Origin: Trichaptum fuscoviolaceum | Taxonomy: Eukaryota; Basidiomycota; Agaricomycetes; Hymenochaetales; Trichaptaceae | Direction: 5' to 3' | Assembly (NCBI GenBank): GCA_910574455.1 | Contig: CAJSYZ010000008.1 | Span: 2,482,707 to 2,546,706 of the forward strand | DNA length: 64,000 bases | Shown here: one piece after another, positions 1-11,095 of the stretch | Layout: the number at the start of each line of letters is the position of its first letter | How positions within the stretch are numbered: the first letter of the stretch is position 1 | The notes under the pieces: generated by a model | Told to the model about the DNA's origin: nothing | Database searches by the model: none | The model's input: the letters and a program-made list of their open reading frames with translations, nothing else | Position numbers and translations under genes: made by a program

Positions 1-1265
1 CAATTAGCGCTGGATGCGCATCATTATAGTAAGCTAATTGATGTCTTACAATGTCAAAAACATTTACCTGTATGTTTCTTTGCGATAGTGGGCCTCTGCA
101 TGGTAAGTGCGATGTGGATTAAGGCCTTGGTCTTCTCACTTACCTTCGAATTACAGGTGGTGCAAACGAAGCTGTTATCCGCATGTTAATATCCATTGGC
201 AGCCCCGACAATGTGCCGGCCTTCGTTGAGGCCGTTAAGCGGCGAGAGAAGGTCCTATCTGGCTTCGGACATCGGTGAGCTTGCTACATGTGTATCCCTG
301 TAATCGCACTGACATGCGTCGAAATAGTGTCTATAAAACTGTGGGTGTCGAGTCCAATTGGGCAGTGACGCTTAAACTAAACGGAACACGTAGTCAGACC
401 CTCGATCGTTCATTGTGCGGAAAACAGCAGATGAGGTCTTCAAAGTGTAAGTTGGATAAAACTTCACCTAAGCTTAAATCCGCTAATAATTGCGAATCGT
501 ACAGTACAGGGAAAGACGAATTGCTTGAGACTGCAATGCGCTTACACGATGTGGCAATGAACGACGAGTACTTCATCAAGCGTAAATTGGCACCGAATGT
601 TGATTTCTGGTGCGTTTCCCTCTCTCTATTCTTAATGGCTTTGTCTCATCACCATCGGCGTTTCACAGGAGGTACGCAAATTTGACATAGTATCTAAGTA
701 TACTAGCTGAGAAGCCTTCAGCGGCTTAATTTATCGCGCTATGGGTGCGTTTCTAACTCCCACTCCACATGCATCGGGATGGATACTGACCTCGGGCGCA
801 GGCTTCCCGCTCGACTTCTTCCCGGTGCTCTTCGCCGTGCCGCGTGTTGTCGGATGGCTGGCGCACTGGAGGCAGGTTCGTTGCCACTGTTCCCCGGGTT
901 ACTTTGGATTTTTGTGCTGACTTTGTCGTTACTTGTGCGCGCCAAGATGATGCTCCAGCAGGGCGGTGTCAAGATCTGGCGACCGCGCCAAGTGCGTTTC
1001 CAACAGTTATCTGATGATCCTGACGCATGCCGCACGTCGGCATGGACTGACCGCGTTGCTCTTCCCAGGTGTATGTCGGCCCGAGCCGAAGAGATTATAT
1101 TTCTATGGATGAGCGAACGGCCGTCGAGGGAGCCAAGAATACACCTACTCCTGTAAACCACTCTGGGTAAGCTCCTATATTCTGCTCCTGATAACATCTA
1201 ATGGCTTCTGCAGGCAAAGCAAGAGAACGATGCTGGCGTCGTACGTTGGGAAGAGTAAATTATAG
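1..1265 (+). CDS. Peroxisomal citrate synthase, 3' part (5' end outside window)
   Basis: Condenses acetyl-CoA and oxaloacetate to citrate; the C-terminal Ser-Lys-Leu before the TAG at 1263-1265 is a PTS1 signal, so this is the peroxisomal (glyoxylate/beta-oxidation) type rather than the mitochondrial one. The gene is already open at base 1. Visible exons are about 1-28, 89-102, 157-274, 328-340, 394-446 and 505-609, followed by further short exons to the stop. Spliced, they give the citrate synthase signatures [15 protein letters not shown] (catalytic His loop), SGFGHRVYKTSDPRS (second catalytic His) and, near the end, [20 protein letters not shown] with the conserved catalytic Asp replaced in register by the usual family variation nearby. 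The introns are 40-60 nt GT-AG. The junction near 609-720 could not be resolved exactly. Family assignment is firm; the SKL tail is read directly, and peroxisomal location is inferred from it. Confidence 0.9.
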
Positions 1266-1557
1266 TTTTTGTTTGGCTATTTATGTGTTGTATTTGTCGA
1301 GTAATATCACGTTGTTCAAGCTCCGCTGCCAAAACTTCCTCGAAGGGCGATATGAGCTTCCTAAAATGGCTAGTCTGGGATTTTCGCACGGCGGTGGTTG
1401 CCGGAAACGGGCAGGCAGCGCCGTCTGGGCATTTCCGTTCTTTTTCTCTCCTCTCCCCATCACTCAACACCCATCTCTCCTCACCTCTTCATCAACGTCG
1501 CCTCCGCGCACCCTCCTGCCCTTCGTCCCCCTCACTCACCCGACGTCTGTAACCAAT

Positions 1558-2398
1558 ATGTTCACTACGCTCATTACTGCTACGCTCGTTTCCGTCTTCG
1601 CCGCGATCCAGGGCGCTCAGGCTGATATCTCAGTCTCGACACCGACCATTTCTCAGGTACGGACAAAGCAGCGCGGTTGCTTGCTGTGTGAAAAAATCGT
1701 TACTGAAGAATTGTTTGTCAGTGCGGTGATGTTCACCTTAGCTGGGAGAAGTCGGTTGGCCCGTATAACGTTGCTGTTGTTTCTGTTGAAGATCCTTGCA
1801 ATGACGTCCTGTAAGTAACGCGATTTCATTCGAACCAGTCCTATATCACGGTATTGACGACGGACTGCTAGTGTCGACCTTGGTGACCACAATGGAACTA
1901 CCTTGACATGGCACAATGTTACTCTCACCCCCGGGAAAGAAGTCATGTTCTCGATCTTAGACTCTGGTTCTGATGAAGGCTGGAGCGGAAAGGTGAGCGA
2001 AGGAAATATGTATTGGTGTTGCGCAATATACTGACAAGGTGCGGAATTAGATCACGATCAAGAACGGTACCGAGTCCTGCCTGCCGAACAAGGCCGTATC
2101 GTCCTCCTCCGCTGCTGCTTCCTCGACGTTGTCAAGCGCTAGCGCTGGCACGACGTGAGCTCATCTCCTTCCACTCTGTATTTGAGCATGTTTTCATCAT
2201 TCTCTTATCACCCGTAGTCTCGTCGTGACCGGTACTCATTCAATCGCGGTCCCCTCCACGACCGCCGCTGCAATCCCTGTTGGCGCGGCGAACGCTGGAG
2301 AGATCTCAGCTTCGGGCGCAATGTCCAATGTGCGTTTGCCCGCAGCCGCGACTTTCCTCGGCTCTCTTGCTGCCATCGCCGTTGCACTCGCACTCTAG
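1558..2398 (+). CDS. GPI-anchored secreted protein with Kre9/KNH-like domain
   Basis: The start MFTTLITATLVSVFAAIQGAQA is a signal peptide. A beta-sandwich-like region follows, with the pattern of fungal Ser-Thr-rich GPI-anchored proteins (Kre9/KNH, PF10342): VHLSWEKSVGPYNVAVV, then DLGDHNGTTLTWHNVTLTPG and FSILDSGSDEGWSGKITI. After a Cys comes a Ser/Ala/Thr-rich stalk, then a C-terminal hydrophobic tail ending AAIAVALAL, as expected for GPI attachment. At least four short introns interrupt it (donors near 1656, 1811, 1993 and 2155). N-glycosylation sequons NGT and NVT are present. Such proteins sit at the cell wall or plasma membrane; a role in beta-glucan assembly is only suggested by the yeast Kre9 family. 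It lies 292 nt downstream of the citrate synthase on the same strand. Exact splice sites are approximate. Confidence 0.8.
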
Positions 2399-3476
2399 AT
2401 GCAATAAATCTATACCCCTGACGCTGGCGTTCGCTCCTGCGGCCCTTACGTTGTCCGCTCGTTTCCTTTGGTTTGAATGATTTTCTTCTCCCTGGCTTCT
2501 GTAATTACACAACCCCTAGCAACGTTGGTTCGCCTGCTCGACGCAAGCACTGGTGTTGGGCAGTCTGTGCTGTGCCGGGCGCCCCCGTACGCCAAGAACC
2601 TTACCGCTACTTACATACCAATTCACAATTCACAAGTCCATTGTTTATTAGTTGACTTAAATTCTCTTGATGATGTTGTCCTACAAGGCTTTACGAGTAT
2701 CTTAGTCGCCTTGGATGCAATGGGTCTGGATCTTATACCTGTTAGTACAATCATTCCTGTACTAAATGCTTACTAGCATGATGAAATATGGTGTCTGACT
2801 TCTGAAAGCTCAATGCCTTTATCAAATGAGTTTTGGTCGAAAACATTGACGAAGGTGATAGCGGACTTCAAACTTTGTTTAAGGAATAGTAAGCGTCGAC
2901 CAGCGCCAAGGGCAGCGAACCTTCTTGCTTGTACATCTCATGGCTTTCTACTATATTTACAACTGTCCTCAACATTGCTCAATTATTTGCCTAAAAACAT
3001 TCGGATGAACGTGTCTTCGAGTGAATCTCGATGACCATTCGGCCTGTCATGCTATGCCGCAATCGAAGTCTCGTGGCGAAGGCTCGGGAATTACAACATG
3101 CTATATCTCTCATATGAAATCGATTATCAGGCTTCGGACTTCACGAACCCCCTGAAGCTATACACTTTACATAGCTCTGAACGTCATGGATGTGTCGTGC
3201 AAGAAGGTTCTGGAGAAGTGCGAGCGCGGAGGAGCCTCATGGCCGTACGGAGGAACGGCTGAGAGGTCTAGAGACGACACTGCACCGGATGAAAAAGAAA
3301 TGGGGCTGTGACTGTATGCAAGCCGTTGATATCAGATGGTCATCTGTCGCCATTCAGCTGCGGGTATCTGCACTTGCATATATAAGAGGCAGCTTTCCCC
3401 TGGTCGCAATCCTTGAGCCTCCGGAGTTCAATCCCTTTATCCTCTTACCTCAACCTTCAAACATCAATACCTGACA
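2399..3476. other. Intergenic region, no gene seen
   Basis: About 1.1 kb between the GPI-protein gene and the chitin-binding gene. Only short unsupported open frames are present. The last 100 bases hold the promoter of the downstream gene. Confidence 0.6.
3377..3386 (+). promoter_or_regulatory. TATA box of the CBM5/12-DM9 gene
   Basis: A catatataag sequence lies about 100 nt upstream of the ATG at 3477, followed by a pyrimidine-rich leader. Position and sequence fit a TATA element. Confidence 0.5.
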
Positions 3477-4844
3477 ATGGCCGAGCGCGGAGAATGGCAA
3501 TCTGACTTTGTCCAGTACAATCCTGGAGACATTGTTGTCTTCCATGGTCAGTTCATCTGTAATATATACCAGTAAGTTCCACAGCTAAACATCCATGATG
3601 TTCTATACAGGCACAAGATATCGGAACATCCAAGGGCACCGTTCGCAGTCGGACTGGACTCCGAGCGTCACCCCTGCGCTGTGGGAGGACGTAGGACCTG
3701 CTCACGGCAATGAGTGCCAGCCTGCCGGTGACCAGAAACCGCCCCAGCAGCAGTGGCAGAGTGCTCAGCAAGGTATGGATCTTACGACAATAATGACTTT
3801 GAGCTCATCGATAAGTTGAAACAGCGCCGAACAACCCTCCTAGCAACCCGACTGCTAACTCCGGCTATACGACCGACAACGGGCACCAAGTCACCCAGCA
3901 GGACTCTGAGAAGAAATGGTACGACCTGGACGACACCAAGAAGGATGCGCTGGTAAGATCTGTTGGGTCCTGTCGAGGGCTCACATTGTTGACACACTTA
4001 TCGATCAGATTGGAGGTGGCCTTGCTGTCGGCCTTGCTGCGCTCGCTGGAGGCGCTTACTATGCGCATGAACAGCATAAAGAGTCTGAGGAGGGTGCGAA
4101 AGCACAGGCTTGGGAGATACAAAACTGGATTCTCGGGGCGCGCGAACGCACAAACAAGTACCTCGAACAGGGGCCCCAAGGACCCGTGACCTGGGTTTTA
4201 AGCGAGTTCTTCACCGATAGGCCTCAGCTTCGTAATGATCTGTTCCCGGGTGGAGAAGAAGGCGGGCAGCCATGGTTCATTGCCAGGGCTCCTCATAAGG
4301 TTTGTCTACCCCTTCGGCCTCCCAAGAATGCTACTGACACTCACACATAGGGCGGGCTTCGTAAGATTTGACTTTCCTCATTGGTTTCGGATTTTTCTAA
4401 CTTTCAGAATTCAATAGAACTCGGGAAGTTCAGGCCAGGACAAGACGCATCAATTGGCTTCTCGCATGAGGCGATTCATGTGCGTCAATTCGAGGCACTC
4501 TTAGCGAACCCGCAGGCTGTGCGATGGGTACCGCACAGCGGACGGTTCGACCCAAGCGAGTCCGGTTTGCGCGCTGTCGAGGGTGGTCGTGAGGATAACA
4601 ACACGCCGCTTTACGTTGCTCGTGCCCACGCGAAGGAGCACCAGGGAATCTTGGGTTTCGGCGGGGGCGGAAAGGAGGGCTTGTACCCTGGTAAATGCAG
4701 CCCTGTGTTAGACAAGGCGTTCGTGACGGTTGGCGACAAGGAAGTCGGGGTGTCGGTAAGTTCCTCGTTCCTCTCATGCATACACTTCATAGACTGACTG
4801 TTTATTTTTTTCTTCAGGATTATGAAGTTTTGTGCTACGTATAA
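3477..4844 (+). CDS. Chitin-binding (CBM5/12) protein with DM9 repeats
   Basis: The first two exons (from 3477; second from about 3611) encode a type-3 chitin-binding module: the aromatic pattern WQSDFVQYNPGDIVVFHGTRY, then DWTPSVTPALWEDV, matches the CBM5/12 consensus. A Gln/Pro/Asn-rich linker follows, then a Gly/Ala-rich helix (GGGLAVGLAALAGGAYYAH, possibly amphipathic or membrane-associating) and a charged helical region. The C-terminal half contains two DM9-type (DUF3421) repeats: one around GGQPWFIARAPHK, the second around NNTPLYVARAHAK, LYPGKCSP and the terminal YEVLCYV. No signal peptide is visible, so the protein is cytoplasmic or exported unconventionally. DM9 proteins include mannose-binding lectins and the head module of natterin-like proteins; no pore-forming module is seen here. 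A lectin or cell-wall recognition role is inference. Splice sites are approximate at 3540-3610, 3772-3830, 3951-4009, 4300-4410 and 4756-4818. Confidence 0.8.
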
Positions 4845-5663
4845 GTTGGAGATAAAGCCATCCCGAAATACCTTTTGTATAGCAAATAATCAAAGAAATC
4901 AAACTGTGTGCTTTTACTGCAAGCGCCTGCTCTGCCAACCATAAGTGATTCGAAAGTAAGTTCGGAACATATGGGGGAATGGCTTCGACATGTTACTTAA
5001 ACCGGGCATTGAGTTAGCTTCAAGTTAGCGCTTGTCAGTGAAAAAGTGAGCATCTTCGCACCGTCACTGCAACATTACATCTTTCAAAGACCCTGACTAT
5101 CGTTTAGTTTGACTTCAAATTATTCACACCCCGCGATCTTGTTACCTTTGAATGAATAGTTGATGACTCGATCCTACATTCGCCGCCTGTCCTCTTGTCG
5201 GTGACTATCATATGTTCTTCTAAGATGTCCCGACATGCAGCATTGGTTCTTAATTGCACGAAAATGCTTGAATCAACTACAATTTACTCCCGAAGACACA
5301 TCTCGGCATGTCAATCTCGATGGCCATCAATCATTTCCCTTCTGCGGTGGGGCAGTGATCTAGCCTAACTTATGTGTGCCATAAACACCCCGGGCTTCCA
5401 CTAGCACCGCATCAGTCCCGCGCACGCACTTGGCTGCTCTTACTAGTAAAGAGAGAAGACATACTGCGACAACTCCCTTTAGAAACTCCGTCTGCCGCGT
5501 TGACCTGCTCACAAGCTGTTCAGTCAATTGCAACCGGTGAGTGTGCATGTACTGTATAATGCGAGTTTAGTACTTTAGAACAATAACTTAATGATCGTCC
5601 AGTACTCTACAGCAACAGTGTATACACCTTATCGATTTCGGCGAGAATGAGTTCTGAACTTCT
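4845..5663. other. Intergenic region, no gene seen
   Basis: About 0.8 kb, AT-richer than the flanking genes, with no supported coding frame or RNA gene. Confidence 0.55.
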
Positions 5664-6740
5664 ATGCCGGACTCTGCACTTGCTGTGGCTGACGAGCTCG
5701 ACGACAATGACGGGGCGAATATGCTCAGAGGCGATGAGGCAGAGGCTGCGACTGGCGGTCTCGGTTATGTTGTGACAATGAGTGCAAATCTCTGTTGCTT
5801 CATGTACTTGTCTAATTCATTGTCACAAAAGCGAGCTACGAAACTTCAGAATATTGTATACGAGAAGGCACGGAAGATTCTGGACATGACCACACGAGTC
5901 ATCGACAACATACCCTCTGACCTCGTCTTGTCTATCACCCTACCATGCATCGGCGTTCTTCTAACGCGCATCGCAACTTCGTGGATTATTCGGGGCATGT
6001 GTCCTCGACAATTGTTCCTCAAGACAAAGCCCGCGTTGGCACTTGCGGAATATTCATCGTCACTTCAGGAAACTTTCATTGCATATCGACTCTTGCACGT
6101 AGCATACGCAGCGGTCATGTCTAGGGCACAAGACCTTACGACAAAAGCACTTTCCGTCGTGCAACAAATCACTTCTTTCACGCTTTGGAAAGCAGCCTCG
6201 GGATTGACTCTCCTTGTCGAGTCGATTTGCGACATTGATGGGGCGCTCGCCTTATGCACTGGTGCTACTCGGGTTTGGGCGAAATACAATGGGATAGTTA
6301 TGAACGAGCAAATGAGTTATTATATGAGCCTCGTAAGTTGTATATCACTCACCTTCTCTTGCCTGCTCAGCTTTGGTTTCCCCTTCGATCAGACTTTAAT
6401 CATCGTCGATTGCGTCCCGTGTGATCGCCAAATGGAGCGGGCGGCACCCTCCACAATACGCCTGACAGCACATTTCGCGAGTATCCTGGTGTCCTGTAGC
6501 ACTCTTCTCTATATTGGAGGCCTACATGCCAGAGACGTTTGGCAAGCTGGGATATACAAGACGGATTTGTCTATTACCGATTTCATTCGCCTTCTTTCGA
6601 AGTCAATCTTGCTCATCTATATCTTCGCACCGGATAATGCCAACATTGTCACCGCTCTGGCTCTGGCTTGCCTCGTTAGGGCGAGAAACACCCTTCAGAA
6701 TCGGGTGAGTGTCCCGCGAAAGAACTGGACGATGAAATAG
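5664..6740 (+). CDS. Orphan membrane-like protein of unknown function
   Basis: An uninterrupted 358-codon frame, unusual in a region where nearly every gene has many introns. I do not recognise the product. The protein has an acidic N-terminus (DELDDNDGANM), then several hydrophobic stretches that could be membrane segments, around residues 35-55 (YVVTMSANLCCFMYL), 90-112, 215-245, 270-290 and 305-335. A consensus GTGAGT donor lies at the 3' end just after TLQNR, with an acceptor at about 6760. If that is spliced, translation stops immediately at TAG, so the protein ends either way. It may be a lineage-specific gene or a fragment of one. Assignment as a real gene rests on open-frame length only. 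Confidence 0.5.
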   Translation: MPDSALAVADELDDNDGANMLRGDEAEAATGGLGYVVTMSANLCCFMYLSNSLSQKRATKLQNIVYEKARKILDMTTRVIDNIPSDLVLSITLPCIGVLLTRIATSWIIRGMCPRQLFLKTKPALALAEYSSSLQETFIAYRLLHVAYAAVMSRAQDLTTKALSVVQQITSFTLWKAASGLTLLVESICDIDGALALCTGATRVWAKYNGIVMNEQMSYYMSLVSCISLTFSCLLSFGFPFDQTLIIVDCVPCDRQMERAAPSTIRLTAHFASILVSCSTLLYIGGLHARDVWQAGIYKTDLSITDFIRLLSKSILLIYIFAPDNANIVTALALACLVRARNTLQNRVSVPRKNWTMK

Positions 6741-7321
6741 AATATGACCTCTTGTACAGTAGCCTATACTTGTGGCGAAGCAATTAGAAGAAAACTTGAA
6801 GGGTAGCGCATGCTCCCTGTTCTTGGCTCATCTGCAATTGCCCTGTTATCTGTCAGTCACGCTTCATAGGATACCAGTGGATGCAATGTGCATCCTGCTA
6901 ACAATAATGGACACCAATAGGTGCAACGTCTGCGGCTTTTATGCATTGTACACTGGCACTGTCGTTGGAATCATTGATAGGAAGGATCAGAAATGATCCT
7001 AAGTGATCCCTTCCTGTTTGCCTGATACTTTCGATTCACTCTCTCAGAGACGCTGTAATGTTATTGGTTCAAAGACGGATCCAGCGCCGATCATCCGGAT
7101 ATGGAAACATTCGGTAACACCCGACGCCACGGGCTGAGCTATGATTGGATGAGAATGAGGTGACGATTGTTGTCCATACTTACGAAGGAGAAGGGGATGT
7201 GCGGCATTGGGACGCCTAATCTCTTGACTTGTAAACAGTGAGACGTTTTGTATTCGTGAACGAAATGAGATGTAACTACAACGGTTAGTGAAAATCCGTA
7301 AGGTATGTACAATATTATACT
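6741..7321. other. Intergenic region, no gene seen
   Basis: About 0.6 kb between the 3' ends of an orphan gene (plus) and the VTT-domain gene (minus). Nothing supported. Confidence 0.5.
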
Positions 7322-8795
7322 CTACAGCAGAAGATTCTCATCTTGCGTTTCGTTTGCCTTCGATGAATTTTCCTGAAGAGTGCGCCCGCCAATGACAGCT
7401 TCTTTCCCTTTGATCTTGTCCTCGGGTACCAGGGCAGGACCGTACTCTAAAACTTCATCTTCTTCCCCGTCTAAGAACTCATCCTCTTCTTCTTCACCCT
7501 CCGAATCCGAAAGAAGGATTAACTGCGCTGACGTCGCTTTACCCTTTGCGAATTTTGCCAGCGGTCCTTGAGCAATGACTCGGTCTCCATTGTTGGTGAC
7601 GACCACAATATCGCCCTCTTCATCTTCTGCATCAGGTTCGAGGGATATCTCCCCAACTCTCTTCTTCAGCACGAAGCGTAGGCCAACTGGTATGAGTACA
7701 CCGACGACGACCGCACTGAGTCCTAAGAAATTCCGCCATGAGATGAGATGGAAGTCCTCCGGGCCTGTCATGTCATCCAAGCCGCCTCCAATCGTCGTAT
7801 GAATGACAGTGACGCCAAATATGCCGAGGAAGGTTGAACCCCAGAAAGGGATGATGCCAATCCCGAGATGCGGTGCGAGGACGTTTACGACCCAGTGAGG
7901 CGGGAACGGAGCAATGCGAAGGACGATGAGGTACGAGAACATGTTGTCTCGCTGCGAAGCGATCTTCTCGCTCCAGTTGTCAAGGCGAGCTTTCCACTTC
8001 GGGAGCGTCAGCAATGCGGGCCCGAACGCGGCAGAGATGAGATAGCATAGCGTAGCGCCCGAGGCGACACATGCGCAGGCGAGGGGAAGTGCGATTGCTA
8101 TGCCCCAAACAGCACCACCCAGGATGGAGAGGTACATAGAGCCGGGTAATGAGAAGGCTTGTAGGCTATGTGGGCGGAGGTAAATTTGTTGGTCAGGGAC
8201 GAAATCGTGGTTAGGAGATGCACTCACAATAAATAGGTCGTCACATAGCATATAACTATTCGTATGGGATAAATATCACGGTATTTCTTCAGTAGCACGT
8301 TGAGTGCTTGTAGCTGTTCGAAAGACTTTGGTACTCGAAGTGCAGGTCGATCTTGCCTTTTAGTTTGATGTGTGTCATTGGTTATGTCTTAGAAAGCGAT
8401 CTACATTAGACTCACTCTTCCAATGTTGGCAATGCTAGCCACAGCGTCCCTCCCAAGAATATTGTGCTTATGACGAACACAGCAGCCATTTTTATTCCAG
8501 CATTCAGCAATAGTTTTCTCGATGAAATATTGCTTCCTGGCGATGTTGGACGAACAGAACCGTATGTCGACATGCTACTATTCGATGGTAATAGGGGTGC
8601 CCGATCAGACTCTATGGATGTCCGAAACGAATCTGGTGAGTGAGGGCGTGATGTCGATGGCCCAGGAATAGTGTGCAACGTATACACTGAGGCATTTGAT
8701 GGCTGGGTGTCCGTATGAGACGCTGGCTGCGCCGCAGGAAAGCCCACAGGTTCGGCAATTACAGACGAATAATGAGGCGGGGATGAGTCCGGCAT
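7322..8795 (-). CDS. VTT-domain (TMEM41/Tvp38-like) membrane protein
   Basis: A polytopic endomembrane protein of the VTT (SNARE-associated Golgi) family. The first exon (8795 to about 8413) gives a Ser/Pro-rich cytosolic N-terminus and a first transmembrane segment (AAVFVISTIFLGGTLWLALP). A middle exon gives KSFEQLQALNVLLKKYRD and VICYVTTYLL. The last exon, from about 8164, gives the family hallmark LQAFSLPGSMYLSILGGAVWG and the APFPPHWVVNVLAPHLG segment. TMEM41B and VMP1 relatives are phospholipid scramblases acting in ER lipid supply and autophagy; the FSLPGSxxLSxLGG motif places this nearer TMEM41 than Tvp38. The tail is long and acidic (runs of Glu/Asp around SEGEEEEDEFLDGEEDE), beyond the usual family length of about 290 residues. 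It is convergent with the orphan gene at 5.7 kb. Confidence 0.88.
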
Positions 8796-10224
8796 GGTCC
8801 CAGCTGGACTTGTTTAAAGTCGCGGAAGACGGTGTACGACGCCGACGATGTGCGAGACGATGACAAGACCGGTGAGCTCGACGTAAAATAAGAAGAGGCT
8901 GGAAGCGAAAGTGGGCACACTCCAGTGTCGTGTTGCGGACGCACTGTTTGTGGGGTGAGCGCCGTCACGGAATACAAGCTGACAAAAGGAAACGTTAGTC
9001 ACACGCACGTGTCCAGCCAATAACATCCCGCCAGAACACGGACTAAAAAACACACAGACGTTACTCAGTACTCTCGCCTGACTTTCATCTATCATCATCA
9101 ACCAAAATCTATTTGTTTCAAAGTGCACAATGCAGCAATGGCTTGGAAGTTCGCCAAAAGGATGCTTCACTTCTCGTGGTAGTCATTTACTCTTGTTTTT
9201 CCGGGCTTCGTAGCTCGTCGCGTCGCCAGCTCGGATGCCATCGGATAACCGTTCGATACTCGTTCGATGCTACTAGTAGCGGATGGCTCGCAAGTGTTCT
9301 CAATGCAGCGTTATTGCATGCATAGATTTCAAGACATTCCGCTGTAGTTGAGTGACTATTTGGTACAGTCAATTGCACCCCGGCCTTTGTGGCACGATCA
9401 GGTATGCATCTGTCCCGTGGATCGAGGATATTACTGCGCAGAATCAAACGGCATGCACTGTAGCAAGAAGGTGTTAATACATTTCGAAAAGGCTTATAGA
9501 GGTAAAATTGCAAGATGAAAAGCATACGCCAGCGCTGAAGCGCTCAAGAAAAGCCGTGTTTATCTCCTATGGGAAAACCTGTTTATCTGGCGCTCGGAAT
9601 CATATGATAGTGCACTTTGCTCTCAGAACACTTACTTGGGACTTGACTTTATCATAAGTCGATGAGGTTCTTTTGATGAGGTGAGTGGGCTCCATCCCGA
9701 AATTCGACCCGTCGGTCTATGCAATGGCTAACCTACTATGCTGTAAGTTGTTCATCTTGGTACAAACGGGCATTTTCTAATCGTTCTCTTTACGAAATTT
9801 TGACCGAAGAGCACTCGGGTCTCGATTACGGACAATGTCAATTTCCTCGGTGGTTAGGTGACTGTCGTTTGTATGTGTGAGCTCCGTGAACTCGGTTGTG
9901 ATTCGATGGCTTCCCTGCCTTTGCATACTATTACGCAAAGGTTAAACCCTTTGCTCTTTGACGCCATGATCATGGTGCACTATGGTTCCGCTTTGGCTGA
10001 GTGGGTCTCGCTCCGCTAACAGTTCTGCCATCTTTGCCTCCTGCAATGCACTTTGGCGCGTGCGTGGAATACTATAAACTACTGCGAGCGGACCTTCTTG
10101 GGTCGTCGGCTGCACAGGCCAACTTACTTTCCATCCATTTCGGAGCTCGCCACATATTGCCTTAGGCTTATTTCTGGTATAAAGCATGAAGAGCTCCACG
10201 AAATTGCCCTCCTTCTACTTACAC
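8796..10224. other. Intergenic region holding divergent promoters
   Basis: About 1.4 kb between the minus-strand VTT gene and the plus-strand nucleotidyltransferase-like gene. It must hold both promoters. A TATA element is seen near its right end; no other gene is supported. Confidence 0.5.
10177..10184 (+). promoter_or_regulatory. TATA box of nucleotidyltransferase-like gene
   Basis: The ggtataaa sequence lies only a few bases before an ATG at 10186 and about 45 nt before the ATG at 10225. A start site about 30 nt downstream of the TATA box would exclude the first ATG, so it argues for translation from 10225. Confidence 0.45.
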
Positions 10225-11095
10225 ATGGGCTATGTTTCGTACTCTGACACATCCTCATTCAAGATATCTGACGTCCGAAGAAACGAACTTGATGAGCTCA
10301 CTCTCTTGAAGCTTCTGGATTCACTCCAGGGGAAGCTATTCTTACGCCGGCGGCGAAGGACTACGCTGATCGTGCACGGTGGCGTCGTCGATGTCCTCGC
10401 ACATAAATGCCGTCGGTTCACGTCGGATATCGACTACATCGAGCGAGTACTTCCCGAGGAACTGGAATCTATATCTAATCCCAGTCTAATCTCGAGGCTC
10501 CTTGAGACTCTCGGATTTTGCAAAGCAGCCCCAGATACTCGGACGATTCTACGCGATTGTATCCACGCGACTGCTGCAGAGTTCAACGATAATTCTATTC
10601 GTGCCTTTGACCTCGACCACAACTGGATGAACGCTGGCGCTGATATAGTTCTACCATGGCGTCTAGAGTGAGTTGTTTGAGATTAAAAAGTTACATCGCC
10701 ACTAATTTATCCATTCTAGTGAACAATGTAACGCTTATGATCCTCTTGTCGCCTCCGCAGTCTCTGCAAACGAAGATGCGTCACACATTATCTATGATTC
10801 GCCCGGACTGCGCCTCATCGCAATCACCTCCTCTTGGACGTTTGCACTCAAGTTCCAGCGCTTCTCGGACGCGGATGAGGCGGACCTCGTCAATTTCTTC
10901 CAGGAGGACGGCGTGTGCGCTGTCCATACAGAGGATGAATTTGTGCAGATGGTGGAGGACAGGATGCAGACGGATTGTAAGGAGATGGATTATGCACTCT
11001 GGACGAAGATGGAGTTGGAAGAGTGGAGAGGAAAGATCATGCAGTGCGTGAAGAAGGCGAGATTTCTGGGACAGTCGAGGCCGCTGCTGTTGTAG
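10225..11095 (+). CDS. Nucleotidyltransferase-fold protein, fungal orphan family
   Basis: Two exons (10225-10667 and 10720-11095, with a 52-nt GT-AG intron containing an actaat branch site) give about 272 residues. The N-terminal half has TTLIVHGGVVDVLAHKC followed by FTSDIDYIER, which fits the hG[GS]...[DE]x[DE] active-site pattern of the DNA polymerase-beta-like nucleotidyltransferase superfamily (MNT/AbiEii-like). A later segment, ITSSWTFALKFQRFSDADE and DLVNFF, resembles the lysine-containing and helical parts of the same fold (a Lys after strand 5, then a D/E-rich helix). Substrate is unknown; related fungal proteins are uncharacterised. No partner gene typical of a bacterial toxin-antitoxin pair is adjacent. 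The start at 10225 is preferred because a TATA box abuts the alternative ATG at 10186. Superfamily level is moderately supported; function is not. Confidence 0.65.

Noticed and set aside
10225..11095. Bacterial-type toxin-antitoxin interpretation of the NTase-like gene
   Set aside because: Spliced eukaryotic gene with no partner antitoxin next to it; only the fold is shared.
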